NCBI RefSeq assembly: GCF_964026545.1
Contig: NZ_OZ032156.1
Location: 434,001-498,000, forward strand
Origin: Candidatus Tisiphia endosymbiont of Dioctria linearis
GTDB taxonomy: Bacteria > Pseudomonadota > Alphaproteobacteria > Rickettsiales > Rickettsiaceae
DNA: 64,000 nucleotides
Reading direction: 5' to 3'
Shown: positions 17,847-27,819 of the stretch, in pieces
How positions within the stretch are numbered: the first letter of the stretch is position 1
Layout of the letters: each line of letters opens with the position of its first letter
Notes under the pieces: generated by a model
What the model was told of the DNA's origin: nothing
The model's database searches: none
Seen by the model: only the letters and a program-made list of their open reading frames with translations
Made by a program: the position numbers and the translations under genes

Positions 17847-20294
17847 GTGTTTAAAATAGTTGGTAACTCAAGAAAAATTGATAAGGATTTGTATAATAAT
17901 TCTGCAGAGAATTTCATTCCAATTGCTTGTCATTATAATGAAAATACTCTGTTAACTAAGAATGGGGAATTGCTTCAAACTATCCAAATAAACGGTATTA
18001 ATCCAGAAAATATTAGTGATAAGCTATTCAATCTACGAGAAGTAGTGCGTAATGCTATCAAGAAAAATGTTCGTAATAAAAATTTTGCATTCTGGATACA
18101 TACGGTACGACGTAAGACAAACTTAGATGACACAACTCCTTACAATAAATTATTACCAGCTAATATTCACAATCTATGGCAACAAAAAAATTACTGGGAT
18201 GATAAATTTGTTAACACCTTATATATCTCAATAATTTATGATTCTAATAACATTAAAGTTAAAGATATCAACTCTTTGATAACTTCTTTGTCTTTCGACA
18301 AACTTGTTAATTACCAAAATAACTACTTAGATAGTGTTTTTAAAATGCTAAATAGTACTGTTGATACCATACTTCTCGATTTACAAGATTTCGGTGCCGT
18401 AAAGTTAGGAATAAGATTTGAAGGAGAGGAATCTTACTCTGATTTGATGTTTTTATATCGTAGAATAGTCCATCTCAACGAGGAATATTGCCTAGTGCCG
18501 ATTGCCAATTTATCTAATGCTTTAGCGTCTAATCAATATGCAGTTGGTAACGATAAGATTGAAGTAATAAGTCAACATGGTAAAAAGTTTGCATCCATTA
18601 TCTCAATAAAGGAATATCAAGAAGTATCATCGGCTGCCCTTGATGGATTTCTACAATTGCCTGTAGAATTAATAGCAACAGAAATATTTTATTTCGTTGA
18701 TAAAAAAGATGTATCTAAGGCATTTGAAGAACAGGCTTATATTTTACAAGTTAGTAAGGATGCTAAGCTTGCTGAAATTACAGGAATAGATAAGATAATG
18801 AATCTTGATGCTTCAATCCCAAACCAATTTTGTAAACAACAAATTTCCATTGCTATTATAGGATCAGATTTAAAAAAATTGGATCAATCAATTGCCCAGG
18901 CATCTAAAGAACTTGCTAAAATTGGGATTATCCATGTGCGAGAAGATATAAACTTAGAATCGACATTTTGGGCACAACTCCCAGGCAACTTTTCTTACAT
19001 TAGAAGGTTGGCTCCAACAATTATAGAAAATACAGCTGCCTTAGCTTCATTACATAATTTTCCAACTGGAAACCAAAATAATATATGGGGTAAAGCGGTA
19101 ACTCTGCTTAGAACGGAGAAAGGAACACCTTACTTTATGAATTTTCACGCTAGCAGTAACAATAGAGGAAACACTTGTATTTTTGGCACAGCTAATACTG
19201 GTAAGACTGTACTAACAAATTTTTTAATTTCTGAAGCAACTAAGTATAAGCCAACAATATTGTATTTTTCCAACAATAATGATTCAAAGATTTTTGTTGA
19301 ATCAATTGAAGGGCAGTGGATTGAAAAGGAAAAAAATCTAATAAATCCATTTATACTAGATGATACTCTAGAATCAAGACATTTTATTGTTGAATTTCTT
19401 AAAATAATTTGTAATCATTCTTTTTATCCTCTAACCGAAATTGAATTAGCTTTTCTAGAAATTTTTGCCGATAAAATTCATAGTTTAGATAATAAGGATC
19501 GTAATTTTTCATCCATTTTAAAAATAATCGATTTTTCAATAGAAGGTGGAGAGTTAATTAAACTAAAATTAACAGATTATGCAGAAGGCGGATTATATGA
19601 TAGTATATTTGATAGTGATAAATTTCCTTTATCTGAAGGCAATATAATAGGATTTAATCTGCATCTCTTCTCTGAAAAGTCTTTTACTGAACGTTTTTAT
19701 CCAACGGATAGAAAACTTCTAGAAGCATTCTCAATGAATTTAACTAAGCATAATAGTTTATGTGTAGGGTTAATATATGCTTTCAATTATCATCTAACTG
19801 TCACAGGGAAGAATGCAAAAATATTAGTAATAGATAATCTTGATTCCTTGTATAGACCCGAAAATTTTGATAACATATCAGAGAAGATTTCTGATAGATT
19901 GGTAAAAAATAACGGAATTATGGTGAGTAATTTTAATTTTAGTTATTTGCAGTCGATAAAAACTAGAGTGTTACAAAATTGGTTGGACTTAACAGACACT
20001 AAAATTATTTTACCATCAGAAATAAAATCGCAGTATTTAGAGCAAATTTTAGGGTTAAATGAATCGGAAATAAAGAAATTATCGAAATTCACAATTACTT
20101 CTAGAATGTTCTTAATAAATCAATACAGTCAATCTATTGCTGTGGAATTAAGCATAGGAAGCTTAATTGGCATTGTTAAGATTTTATCCTGTGGAACTGA
20201 GGAGCTGAAAATATATAAAGAAATATTACAACAATATCCAGGACATCCTGATAGTTGGATTAATCATTTGTATATAGCATTAAATCATATTTAG
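17847..20294 (+). CDS. virB4: VirB4-like type IV secretion ATPase, second rickettsial type (RvhB4-II-like)
   Basis: 815 residues from a GTG start. The N-terminal CagE/TrbE-VirB-like domain (residues about 1-400) is followed by a Walker A, FGTANTGKTVLTNFL, near residue 445. Where VirB4 proteins normally have an aspartate-glutamate Walker B, this one reads ILVIDNLDSLY near residue 660, with Asn in place of Glu. Rickettsiales carry a P-type vir-homolog T4SS (rvh) with two VirB4 genes, and the divergent copy is known to sit away from the main cluster. The location after tatC-serS fits that. It may be structural or a regulator rather than an efficient ATPase (inference). A secreted Cys-rich protein gene follows after 13 bp. 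Confidence 0.88.
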   Translation: MFKIVGNSRKIDKDLYNNSAENFIPIACHYNENTLLTKNGELLQTIQINGINPENISDKLFNLREVVRNAIKKNVRNKNFAFWIHTVRRKTNLDDTTPYNKLLPANIHNLWQQKNYWDDKFVNTLYISIIYDSNNIKVKDINSLITSLSFDKLVNYQNNYLDSVFKMLNSTVDTILLDLQDFGAVKLGIRFEGEESYSDLMFLYRRIVHLNEEYCLVPIANLSNALASNQYAVGNDKIEVISQHGKKFASIISIKEYQEVSSAALDGFLQLPVELIATEIFYFVDKKDVSKAFEEQAYILQVSKDAKLAEITGIDKIMNLDASIPNQFCKQQISIAIIGSDLKKLDQSIAQASKELAKIGIIHVREDINLESTFWAQLPGNFSYIRRLAPTIIENTAALASLHNFPTGNQNNIWGKAVTLLRTEKGTPYFMNFHASSNNRGNTCIFGTANTGKTVLTNFLISEATKYKPTILYFSNNNDSKIFVESIEGQWIEKEKNLINPFILDDTLESRHFIVEFLKIICNHSFYPLTEIELAFLEIFADKIHSLDNKDRNFSSILKIIDFSIEGGELIKLKLTDYAEGGLYDSIFDSDKFPLSEGNIIGFNLHLFSEKSFTERFYPTDRKLLEAFSMNLTKHNSLCVGLIYAFNYHLTVTGKNAKILVIDNLDSLYRPENFDNISEKISDRLVKNNGIMVSNFNFSYLQSIKTRVLQNWLDLTDTKIILPSEIKSQYLEQILGLNESEIKKLSKFTITSRMFLINQYSQSIAVELSIGSLIGIVKILSCGTEELKIYKEILQQYPGHPDSWINHLYIALNHI

Positions 20295-20307
20295 CTGGAG
20301 GGGAGTT

Positions 20308-23300
20308 TTGGTGCTAAAAAAGTATTATCTAGTGTTTTTCTTGTTGATTTACTCGGGCAATAGCTATGCAGCATCATTTTGGAATGAAGTTGCAAAATGC
20401 ATAACTAACCCCTGCAATTGTGGTTACGGTAAGATAGATGAAACATGGAACAAAGTTATCAAAAGAACAATATATCCAGACCCCTTGTGTCCACCATGGA
20501 ACAAGCGGGATGGACGCGATACAGATAATTGCTTAGTTCAATTTGATCCTCCTAAAAGTGGAATCGGATTTTATCTTCAGCATTGTGCAGAACGTACAAC
20601 AGAAAGCTCTTATTTTGCCCCAAAGATTCGTATAAGAACTCAAAGTTGTAATGCATTTGCCTGCTGGAATCAATCAACTACTTTAAATTGGGATGGTGAA
20701 TGTGTAATATGGCCTGGAGCTTATACCTTACCCTTACTCAGAATTTGTGCTAGAGTTGCTATTCCGGCAGTTGAACCAACTCATATTAATAAGACAGGAA
20801 CGCCAGCAGATCCTGGTTATACTCCTGGAAAACACTTAAATGATGTTGGTTTTACAGAAGATGATAAATTGATCATTGGAGATGATGGAACACCTATTAA
20901 ATTTGGTAGACCAAAGTTGTGTGCATATAGTGATCCTGGTTTGGTAAATCTTGTTTCAGCTACCGGAGTTCACTTAGATCCGCTGGACTGGAATCCAGTG
21001 AGACAACCTCTTCATAAAACAGATGCGTTACACCCTCTTACAAAAGTCCTAATATTTTTAATAGAAATTAAGGAGGGGTTGAGTATATCGGGATTATTAG
21101 GTAAGTTGTTAGATATGATGGGTTCTGACAATACACAAGGTCTTGATACTATAAAAGAAATAGTTAAATGGATAGGAAGAATTTTTGAGCAGCAATGGAT
21201 GTATGATATAGCAAAAGATATCCTAAAAACAATTGGTACACTAAATCGTACTGTTGATGATTATCAATTTGGTTGTGTTGAATTACCATTTGGTCCTTTT
21301 CCACCACCATATTGTCCTAAATTAGGTAAATTCATTATTACTCCTACTACCAAATCTGTATGCAGCAAAAAGAAAGAAAACGATTTGTTTGTTCAATCTT
21401 CAGATGTACCATGTGTAGTATCTAAATTAAGGAATAATCTTATTCATAATGTCGTGCGTATTAGTTTAGACAATATGGTACCTCTTTGTAAAAATGAAGA
21501 AGACCCTCAAAAAACCGATAAATGTGTATTAATAAACAATCTTGGTTCATTTTCTTCAGCCAAAGGGATGCATATTGCTACCGCTCAACGTGATGCAATA
21601 AAAAAATGTGTTCCTAATGATACAAAACCTTGCGTTAATACAAAAATTGACTTTAAATGTAGTGTTACTGAAAATGGTTGCGAAGATGGCTTCAGGATAG
21701 TATACGCCCAAAGAATAGGCAATCACTCTACGCCAAGTAGTTACTATGTTGATGATTTACCTGATTGTAGTACTACAAATAATAAAACTACCTGTCAAGA
21801 AATATGGGGGATTAATATTGGTGAGTTTATCGATGCTAATATTGAATTTCCCAAGTTGCAAAATCAGGATGGTAACAATTTATTAAAACTACAAAAAATC
21901 TTTGAACTCAACGATAATAATGACAAGAAGCGGTCTTTTGCTGTATCAATTGTTAGAAATACTTTTTTAGATACTGATTTAGAACCTAGTTTTCGTTATG
22001 AGCCAAAATCTATTTGTGTAATAGAAGGAGATCAGCTAATTGGCTGTGAAAAAAGAGTGACAGATGGCTACCAAATCTTAACCCAAAAATGTGGGGTAAT
22101 TCCCGAGGTGATTTGCCCTAATAATAGCTATTATACCCCTCAATTTGTTGCGTCAATCCAAGTATTAGACAAAGAAGGGAAAGTGGTTGATTTAACTAGC
22201 ACTGTTGTTACTCCATTGTCGATATATTCAACTGAGACACAAAAGACAGAAGAAATAATAAATTTAGCAGGATATAATTTTACTTCCTTCATGGCATATA
22301 TTTCTAATACCCCACCAGTTACATATATTACCATGCCCTTCTCTGGAGAAAAATCTATGAATCCTTCAACGATATATGGTAACTACAAAGACAACAAGGT
22401 TCCCTATGATACTAAAGGTACAGCTATTGCAGATGCAGTATACTTGAATGGTCTTGAATATATAAACGGTAAATATATTCAAGGAGCAACGCATGGCTGT
22501 TTACAATTCAAAGATACAGAAAAATGTATTCCTGGAGTAAATGATACTAATTGCGTGTTAGCAAAACTACTGGAATCAAATATAGTTGATTGCTTAAAAT
22601 TTAAGGAAAAAAGTGCACAATATCAAAACCACCTTCCTCTATGTAAAAATATTACTAATTGTAACTCTATAGAAAATATTGAAGGTATCACAATTTATAA
22701 ATGCAATACCATGTATTGTTATACAAATAATCGTAAACAAGGTGTTGAAGTATGTAAAGTTTCTCTAGATACCAATAATAGAATTGATCCGGCTCCATCA
22801 CAAGGAGACAAGATAAATACTGGACAGCATTACACTAATGCCTTTGATAAGGAAAAAGGGACTCCTAACTATAATCAGAAGATTGCTGCAATCCGAGATA
22901 AAACCCCCCAGGAATTAGGTTTTTGTACTCCAATTGATATCCCTAAGTGTAAAGCAATTTCTACCCCGACTGATATTAGTGGTAATGCAACATGGAAGTC
23001 TAATAAGATAAGTGATCCAGATACAGAAATAGGTCACTTGGCACAAGGTACTTGCAAGGATGGTTGGGTATTAATTGATTCGAATAAACCACTACAGCGT
23101 TATTGCCTATTAAATATAGCTACTAAAAGCGTTGATTTCGAAGCCTTACCGGAGGGAGTTGGTTGTAAAGAGAATAATGGTCTTAGTTTCAAATATACAA
23201 ACGACTTTAAAAGTAATTTTCCTGTAAAAAATAGATATGATACTTCAACTAAAGTTGGTACCTTGGTACTTGGTGGTTCATACGATTCTACAGCCTACCT

Positions 23301-23688
23301 AATAGATACATTACATTGGGCAAATTATGAGATTGATGTACCCAATACTAATATGCTAACCTCTTTCACAATAGGTGAGGCTAATTCGTATTATGATGAT
23401 TACTTAATGATTAAAGTCAATGATAAAATTATTTATACTGGCCCCCCTAATCATGAGTTTAAGGATATAGAATGTAGAGATTATCAAGCTGACAAATGTG
23501 TTGTTTACATTTCTAAAACTGGTAAAAAAGAAGATTTTGTGCAAGCTCCTGATATATATGACAAAACTAAGTTACCACAACTTGATCTGATTCCACATTT
23601 ACGAAATGGTAAGAATAATATTAAGATTTATGTTGGAGTTATTGGTGGTGGGGTGTTGAATCTTACTATTAAATACCGATTAAAATAG
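20308..23688 (+). CDS. Large Cys-rich secreted protein downstream of virB4
   Basis: 1126 residues from GTG, with a strong SD (GGAGGGGAG) 5 bp upstream. The signal peptide KKYYLVFFLLIYSGNSYA is followed by a predicted cleavage after AYA. I count about 43 cysteines spread over the whole length, many in short C-x2-9-C groups (CITNPCNCGYG; CKNITNCNSIENIEGITIYKC), so a disulfide-rich periplasmic or surface protein is likely. There is no membrane helix beyond the signal peptide. I do not recognise a named domain. The 13-bp spacing after virB4 suggests one operon and a link to the T4SS envelope structure (inference). It could equally be a surface protein unrelated to secretion. Confidence 0.82.
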   Translation: MVLKKYYLVFFLLIYSGNSYAASFWNEVAKCITNPCNCGYGKIDETWNKVIKRTIYPDPLCPPWNKRDGRDTDNCLVQFDPPKSGIGFYLQHCAERTTESSYFAPKIRIRTQSCNAFACWNQSTTLNWDGECVIWPGAYTLPLLRICARVAIPAVEPTHINKTGTPADPGYTPGKHLNDVGFTEDDKLIIGDDGTPIKFGRPKLCAYSDPGLVNLVSATGVHLDPLDWNPVRQPLHKTDALHPLTKVLIFLIEIKEGLSISGLLGKLLDMMGSDNTQGLDTIKEIVKWIGRIFEQQWMYDIAKDILKTIGTLNRTVDDYQFGCVELPFGPFPPPYCPKLGKFIITPTTKSVCSKKKENDLFVQSSDVPCVVSKLRNNLIHNVVRISLDNMVPLCKNEEDPQKTDKCVLINNLGSFSSAKGMHIATAQRDAIKKCVPNDTKPCVNTKIDFKCSVTENGCEDGFRIVYAQRIGNHSTPSSYYVDDLPDCSTTNNKTTCQEIWGINIGEFIDANIEFPKLQNQDGNNLLKLQKIFELNDNNDKKRSFAVSIVRNTFLDTDLEPSFRYEPKSICVIEGDQLIGCEKRVTDGYQILTQKCGVIPEVICPNNSYYTPQFVASIQVLDKEGKVVDLTSTVVTPLSIYSTETQKTEEIINLAGYNFTSFMAYISNTPPVTYITMPFSGEKSMNPSTIYGNYKDNKVPYDTKGTAIADAVYLNGLEYINGKYIQGATHGCLQFKDTEKCIPGVNDTNCVLAKLLESNIVDCLKFKEKSAQYQNHLPLCKNITNCNSIENIEGITIYKCNTMYCYTNNRKQGVEVCKVSLDTNNRIDPAPSQGDKINTGQHYTNAFDKEKGTPNYNQKIAAIRDKTPQELGFCTPIDIPKCKAISTPTDISGNATWKSNKISDPDTEIGHLAQGTCKDGWVLIDSNKPLQRYCLLNIATKSVDFEALPEGVGCKENNGLSFKYTNDFKSNFPVKNRYDTSTKVGTLVLGGSYDSTAYLIDTLHWANYEIDVPNTNMLTSFTIGEANSYYDDYLMIKVNDKIIYTGPPNHEFKDIECRDYQADKCVVYISKTGKKEDFVQAPDIYDKTKLPQLDLIPHLRNGKNNIKIYVGVIGGGVLNLTIKYRLK

Positions 23689-24055
23689 CATAAATCTTAA
23701 TATAACTAACCAAGGCTAACATTATACTCCATTTACAAACGTCTATTAGCGAGGAGCTACTTGGGTTAGTTATAGATTCTGTTAATAAAATTTAAATATA
23801 ACTTGTTATATCAAATTCAGCTATGTAAAATATGGAAATTTATAGGAGTTTTCGCCTACTAGGATTTCAGTATGCTAGATGATTGTTAAGGATTCGAGGA
23901 TAAAATCACCTATTTTAAAGAAGAATGTTTACAACAACCTAATATATTTGAAACTTATTTTATAAAATTACTTGCTCTTATAAAGATAAAATGAGAACAT
24001 AGCGTGTAACAAAAAGAATAATTTACTAAAAAAATTTGTTAAGGAGAAAGATGCA
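23689..24055. other. Intergenic region upstream of ctrA
   Basis: No gene is supported. An imperfect inverted repeat TATAACTAACCAAGG (about 23701) / CTTGGGTTAGTTATA (about 23759-23774) could form a hairpin after the secreted-protein gene. The rest should hold the ctrA promoter. AAGGAG lies 12 bp before the ctrA start. Confidence 0.5.
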
Positions 24056-24760
24056 ATGAGGGTATTGTTAGTAGAAGATAATAGTGATATAGCTAGTTCT
24101 ATTGAATTAACCTTAGCTTCAGAAGGAATTATTTGTGAAGTGGTGGAGTTTGGTACAGAAGGAATAGAAATAGCAAAAGTTTACAATTATGATTTAATTA
24201 TCTTAGATCTTATGCTGCCGGATATTAGTGGATTTGAAGTTCTGCTGAGATTACGTTCTGCTAAAGTAAAAACACCCATATTGATTTTATCGGGTATTAC
24301 TACAGTTGATCAAAAAATTAAAGGTCTTACGTGTGGAGCAGATGATTATATTACCAAGCCATTTAATCGCGAAGAGTTAATTGCTCGTATTTATGCAATT
24401 GTTCGTCGTTCTAAAGGACATTCTGAGTCAGTGGTTAGGTTTGACAAGGTAAGTATTCATCTTGATACCAGAATTGTAGAAGTTGATGGCAAAAAGGTTC
24501 ATTTAACAAATAAGGAATATGCTATTTTAGAATTATTAGTCTTACGTAGGGGAACAGTATTGAATAAGGAGATGTTCTTAGATCATCTGTATAGTAGTGT
24601 TGATGAACCAGAGATTAAGATTATAGATGTATTTGTTTGCAAATTACGTAGGAAATTAGCTGATGCTGCTGGTGGTACAAACTACATTGATACAGTATGG
24701 GGGCGTGGTTATATGTTAAAAGAATATGATGAACAAGATCCAATATTACATCATTTTTAA
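24056..24760 (+). CDS. ctrA: Cell-cycle response regulator CtrA-like (OmpR family)
   Basis: 234-residue transcription factor. The receiver domain occupies residues 1-118, with the acidic pocket VEDN, phospho-acceptor Asp in [10 protein letters not shown] (about residue 51), and the conserved Lys in DDYITKPF. The C-terminal winged helix follows ([58 protein letters not shown]). The linker [10 protein letters not shown] and the [18 protein letters not shown] block are characteristic of alphaproteobacterial CtrA. In this group CtrA is phosphorylated by a CckA-type relay and controls cell-cycle and development genes. Short acidic/His tail (DPILHHF). Confidence 0.93.
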   Translation: MRVLLVEDNSDIASSIELTLASEGIICEVVEFGTEGIEIAKVYNYDLIILDLMLPDISGFEVLLRLRSAKVKTPILILSGITTVDQKIKGLTCGADDYITKPFNREELIARIYAIVRRSKGHSESVVRFDKVSIHLDTRIVEVDGKKVHLTNKEYAILELLVLRRGTVLNKEMFLDHLYSSVDEPEIKIIDVFVCKLRRKLADAAGGTNYIDTVWGRGYMLKEYDEQDPILHHF

Positions 24761-24772
24761 GGAGAAGTTATT

Positions 24773-24916
24773 AGACCTCTTGCATAACCTAATCTAATTG
24801 GTAATTTTGTTGTCAAAACTCGTCTCCGTTCCTCACGTACATCTTAGTACGCTGCGGTACTCGACTTCGTTTTTCCTAAAAATTCCTCAATTATCTTTAG
24901 GTTATGCAAGAGGTCT
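24773..24916. mobile_element. 144-bp MITE-like element with AGACCTCTTGCATAACCTAA ends
   Basis: The left end AGACCTCTTGCATAACCTAA and right end TTTAGGTTATGCAAGAGGTCT are inverted repeats, with ATT duplicated at 24770-24772 and 24917-24919. The interior (CTCACGTACATCTTAGTACG...) has no coding frame. Terminal sequence and duplication suggest a non-autonomous transposon different from the IS5-type MITE. Confidence 0.8.
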
Positions 24917-24949
24917 ATTGAGCCATCTCAGAAACCAAGATAGAAGATT

Positions 24950-25300
24950 ATGATACCTAGCATGATAGAACTAACCGGTAAGGTCTATATTAAATATGTT
25001 GATCATATAGTAAATTCATATGTTGGGGATGTTAAGCTTTTGTTAAATGACGATGCATTAAGCCTTAATAAAGGGGATTATGAGAATTTAAAGTCAAGCG
25101 GTTATATTAAAGCAAAAATTTTTGATGGACTTGTTTGGCAGAATATTAGTATAAGTGAGTTATGTTCAGAAAAAGAATACAAATTTACTAAAAGACAAAA
25201 AGCTATTGACTCAGCCTTATTATGCAAAACTATAATTGAAGAGCGTCGAGGGATTATGTTATATAGAACTTATAGAGGACACTTTACTACTCAAGAATGA
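24950..25300 (+). CDS. Conserved-looking hypothetical protein (116 aa)
   Basis: I do not recognise a family. The protein is soluble with no signal peptide and reads as a compact mixed alpha/beta domain (MIELTGKVYIKYVDHIVNSY ... ISELCSEKEYKFTKRQKAIDSALLCKTIIEE). The MITE upstream of it (24773-24916) separates it from ctrA and may carry or displace the promoter. The spacing to the next gene is 100 bp and includes a short GC-rich palindrome (GCAGGCAGGAGGCTGCCTGC, 25311-25330). Confidence 0.6.
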   Translation: MIPSMIELTGKVYIKYVDHIVNSYVGDVKLLLNDDALSLNKGDYENLKSSGYIKAKIFDGLVWQNISISELCSEKEYKFTKRQKAIDSALLCKTIIEERRGIMLYRTYRGHFTTQE

Positions 25301-25400
25301 TTAGCTAGCAGGCAGGAGGCTGCCTGCAATAACTAAAGTAATTCTAATCCTTTTCCTGGATTTGCTTAGTTTGAGTAATTGGTAAATAGGAGGCTAACAA

Positions 25401-26069
25401 ATGGAAACAGATAACAAAAAACCGCAAGATTCTAGAAAATTAGCAGACCAAATTAAGGATGCATTGGCAGGTATCACTAATGATGATGAACTTGGATCCG
25501 ATGAGGCAATGGAAATTTTCAATGAGTTAAGTGCAAACGACGCTTTCGAGCAAGAGATAGAACAAATATTAGCTTGTCTTAACGAACAAACAATGGATCT
25601 AACAAAATTACAGACGCAGATTATCATATTAATACAAAAATATTTAGGTAAACTTAATAACAAGAAATTAAATCTTAAAGTTGATGAACAACTTATCAGT
25701 AAGAATGTTACGGAAGTAAGTAGTTATTTGATGCAACAACATTCACAATTGGTAAAAGAAGCTAACCGCGGCTTGATAAAATCAAAAGACAATCTACATG
25801 GTATAAGTCGTCAATCTAGATTGGAAGCAAGGCATTTAGTTAAAAATTTTGCTTTATACCAAGTTTATAAATTTATGAATCCTAAAAGAATAGCTGGAGA
25901 AACAAAGAAAGAAAATTTTGCTTATAATATGATTAAAGGCGGGATGGATTTAGCTACACAATATGAAGGTGGAGCAAAAAGTGATATTAAATCATATTCT
26001 CCAGAATTTCTTAAAAAATTAAACAAGGCTCATCAAAATTTTAAAAGTGGTGGGAAGACAATTTATTGA
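25401..26069 (+). CDS. Hypothetical protein upstream of recF (222 aa)
   Basis: Not recognised. The first 60 residues are acidic and helical (DALAGITNDDELGSDEAMEI, NDAFEQEIEQILACLNEQ), followed by long amphipathic helices and a basic C-terminus ending SGGKTIY. No signal peptide or membrane segment is visible. SD AGGAGG lies 8 bp before ATG. The stop overlaps the TTG start of recF (TTGA), so translation is coupled. The position suggests a rickettsial partner gene co-expressed with recF, but function is unknown. Confidence 0.7.
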   Translation: METDNKKPQDSRKLADQIKDALAGITNDDELGSDEAMEIFNELSANDAFEQEIEQILACLNEQTMDLTKLQTQIIILIQKYLGKLNNKKLNLKVDEQLISKNVTEVSSYLMQQHSQLVKEANRGLIKSKDNLHGISRQSRLEARHLVKNFALYQVYKFMNPKRIAGETKKENFAYNMIKGGMDLATQYEGGAKSDIKSYSPEFLKKLNKAHQNFKSGGKTIY

Positions 26070-27157
26070 TTAATAATATTTACTTACAAAAATTAAAGCT
26101 ACTGAATTACCGTAATTTTCAGGATTTAGAGATTAATACTGGTAATAACCCTGTTATATTAATAGGAGAAAATGGTAGTGGTAAAACTAACATCCTAGAA
26201 TCAATATCACTATTTTCTCCTGGTAAAGGTTTGAGATCAGCAAAATTAGATGATGTTTGTCAAAGAGGGGCAGATCATTGTTCGGCTTATGGGCTACTAC
26301 ACAGTAAACTTGGACTAGTTGAAATTTCAACAAATTTAAAACGTCAATCTAATAGGCGACTTACAGAATTTAACGGTGCTAAAATACAAAATAATGAATT
26401 GAGCAAGTTCTCTGCTATGATTTGGCTTACTCCCCAAATGGATGGTATTTTCTCTTCTGGTGTTAGTGATAGACGTAAATTCTTTGACAGGATTGTGTAT
26501 AATTTTAATCCATCTCATGCAGGGATAGTGACTAAATATGAATATTATATGCATGAACGCAGTAAAATCCTATTACAAGATCAAGTTGATACAAATTGGC
26601 TTGGAGTAATTGAAGAGAAAATGGCAGAATTATCAATTCAAATTGCTGTTAATAGGTTAAAAATTTTAGAGCATATTCAAAAAACCATTGATGATTTGGA
26701 TAATGAGTTCCCTAAAGCTGTTTTATCAATTAATGGGGTTATAGAAGAAAAAATATCAAAAAATTATGATATAGATGTAGATTTTATAAAAAATGAATTA
26801 GTGGGCTGTCGTATTCGTGATAGAATGTCTAATCGTACTAATTTTGGAGTTCATAAAAGTGATTTTATAGTTATTAATAAAGAAAAAAATGCCCCAGCTA
26901 AACACTGCTCTACCGGTGAACAGAAGGCTATGCTCATTGCAATAATACTTGCCCAAGTTAATTATTCTATTAAAGAAAATATCGCTATGCCTATTTTACT
27001 GTTAGATGAGGTTTTTGTCCATCTTGACAAGAAAAGGCGAGAATATTTAATTGATCTTTTCCTAGAATTAGGATTACAACTATGGGTAACTGCTACTGAC
27101 TTAAATGGCATAGAATCCTTAACCAAAAAAGCAGAATTAGTGAAATTATATAGCTAG
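26066..27157 (+). CDS. recF: DNA replication/repair protein RecF
   Basis: ABC-type (SMC-like) ATPase that helps load RecA at single-strand gaps. The 363 residues fit. The start is TTG overlapping the upstream TGA. Seen: LQKLKLLNYRNFQDLEI at the N-terminus, Walker A GENGSGKTNILESIS (about residue 32), signature CSTGEQKAMLIAIIL and Walker B PILLLDEVFVHLD. It is apparently intact. An IS5 remnant starts 10 bp after the stop. Confidence 0.95.
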   Translation: MINNIYLQKLKLLNYRNFQDLEINTGNNPVILIGENGSGKTNILESISLFSPGKGLRSAKLDDVCQRGADHCSAYGLLHSKLGLVEISTNLKRQSNRRLTEFNGAKIQNNELSKFSAMIWLTPQMDGIFSSGVSDRRKFFDRIVYNFNPSHAGIVTKYEYYMHERSKILLQDQVDTNWLGVIEEKMAELSIQIAVNRLKILEHIQKTIDDLDNEFPKAVLSINGVIEEKISKNYDIDVDFIKNELVGCRIRDRMSNRTNFGVHKSDFIVINKEKNAPAKHCSTGEQKAMLIAIILAQVNYSIKENIAMPILLLDEVFVHLDKKRREYLIDLFLELGLQLWVTATDLNGIESLTKKAELVKLYS

Positions 27158-27166
27158 CCTTCCTAA

Positions 27167-27677
27167 GCTCTGTTGACAAAATTTTTTGTTAAGTTATCAG
27201 AGGAGAATAAAGAAATTGCAATAGTAAGAAGAAATGGTAGTTTTAGTGATCGAAATCAAGGAACTACCAATATGAAGTATTACATAGAAGAGCAAGCGTG
27301 GAAAGCAATTTTATCATTTTTTAAGAAAAAAAAGCTATACACAACAAGAATTTAGGTAGAAGCAAAGGTGGTTTTAATACTAAAATTCATGCCCTCGTTG
27401 ATGCCACTGAAGTTTATAATAACTGCTGGGAAAAGAAATGATATCACTCAGGCTGAAAATCTTACTAAAGATGTTCAGAATACGACGGTGATAGCCGATA
27501 AAGGATATGATAGTAGTAAGTTTGTAGAAAGCTTAGCAAATAAGGGATGTGAGGTTGTTATACACCAAAATCTAATAGTAAAGTACAACGTGAATATGAT
27601 AAACATATTTATAAAGAACGCCATTTAATTGAATGTTTCTTTGGTAAAATCAAACATTTTAGGCGTATATTTTCTAG
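27167..27677 (+). mobile_element. Degraded IS5-family copy
   Basis: Starts with GCTCTGTTGACAAAATTTT and carries a transposase 5' region (MKYYIEEQAWKAILSFFKKK), then an internal deletion joining to the DDE middle (LGRSKGGFNTKIHALV), frameshifts, and a cut C-terminus (HLIECFFGKIK HFRRIFS). It ends in CTAG at 27674-27677, where the MITE half begins. About 370 bp shorter than the intact copy at 4674-5550. Confidence 0.88.
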
Positions 27678-27720
27678 GCTCTGTGAACAAAATTTTAATT
27701 GTTTAGATTTTGAGTATTTT
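27678..27720. mobile_element. Half copy of the IS5-type MITE
   Basis: GCTCTGTGAACAAAATTTTA followed by ATTGTTTAGATTTTGAGTATTTT matches the left 43 bp of 36289-36445, then stops abruptly at VapC-like sequence. Confidence 0.8.
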
Positions 27721-27819
27721 AACTTGTTCCTTTGATAGGTTTATACCTTCAGTATACCATATTAGAATATGAGTATCTAAAGTCAGTCTTTCCAAATTAA
27801 TCATTGGATCATTGGTCAT
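27720..27819 (-). pseudogene. VapC-type PIN toxin N-terminal remnant
   Basis: Minus-strand reading from ATG at 27819: MTNDPMINLERLTLDTHILI then WYTEGINLSKEQVK. LxLDTHxLIWY is the typical PIN-domain start with its first catalytic Asp. The frame is cut by the MITE half at 27720. It overlaps the antitoxin remnant by about 11 bp, as in real VapBC operons. Confidence 0.75.
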
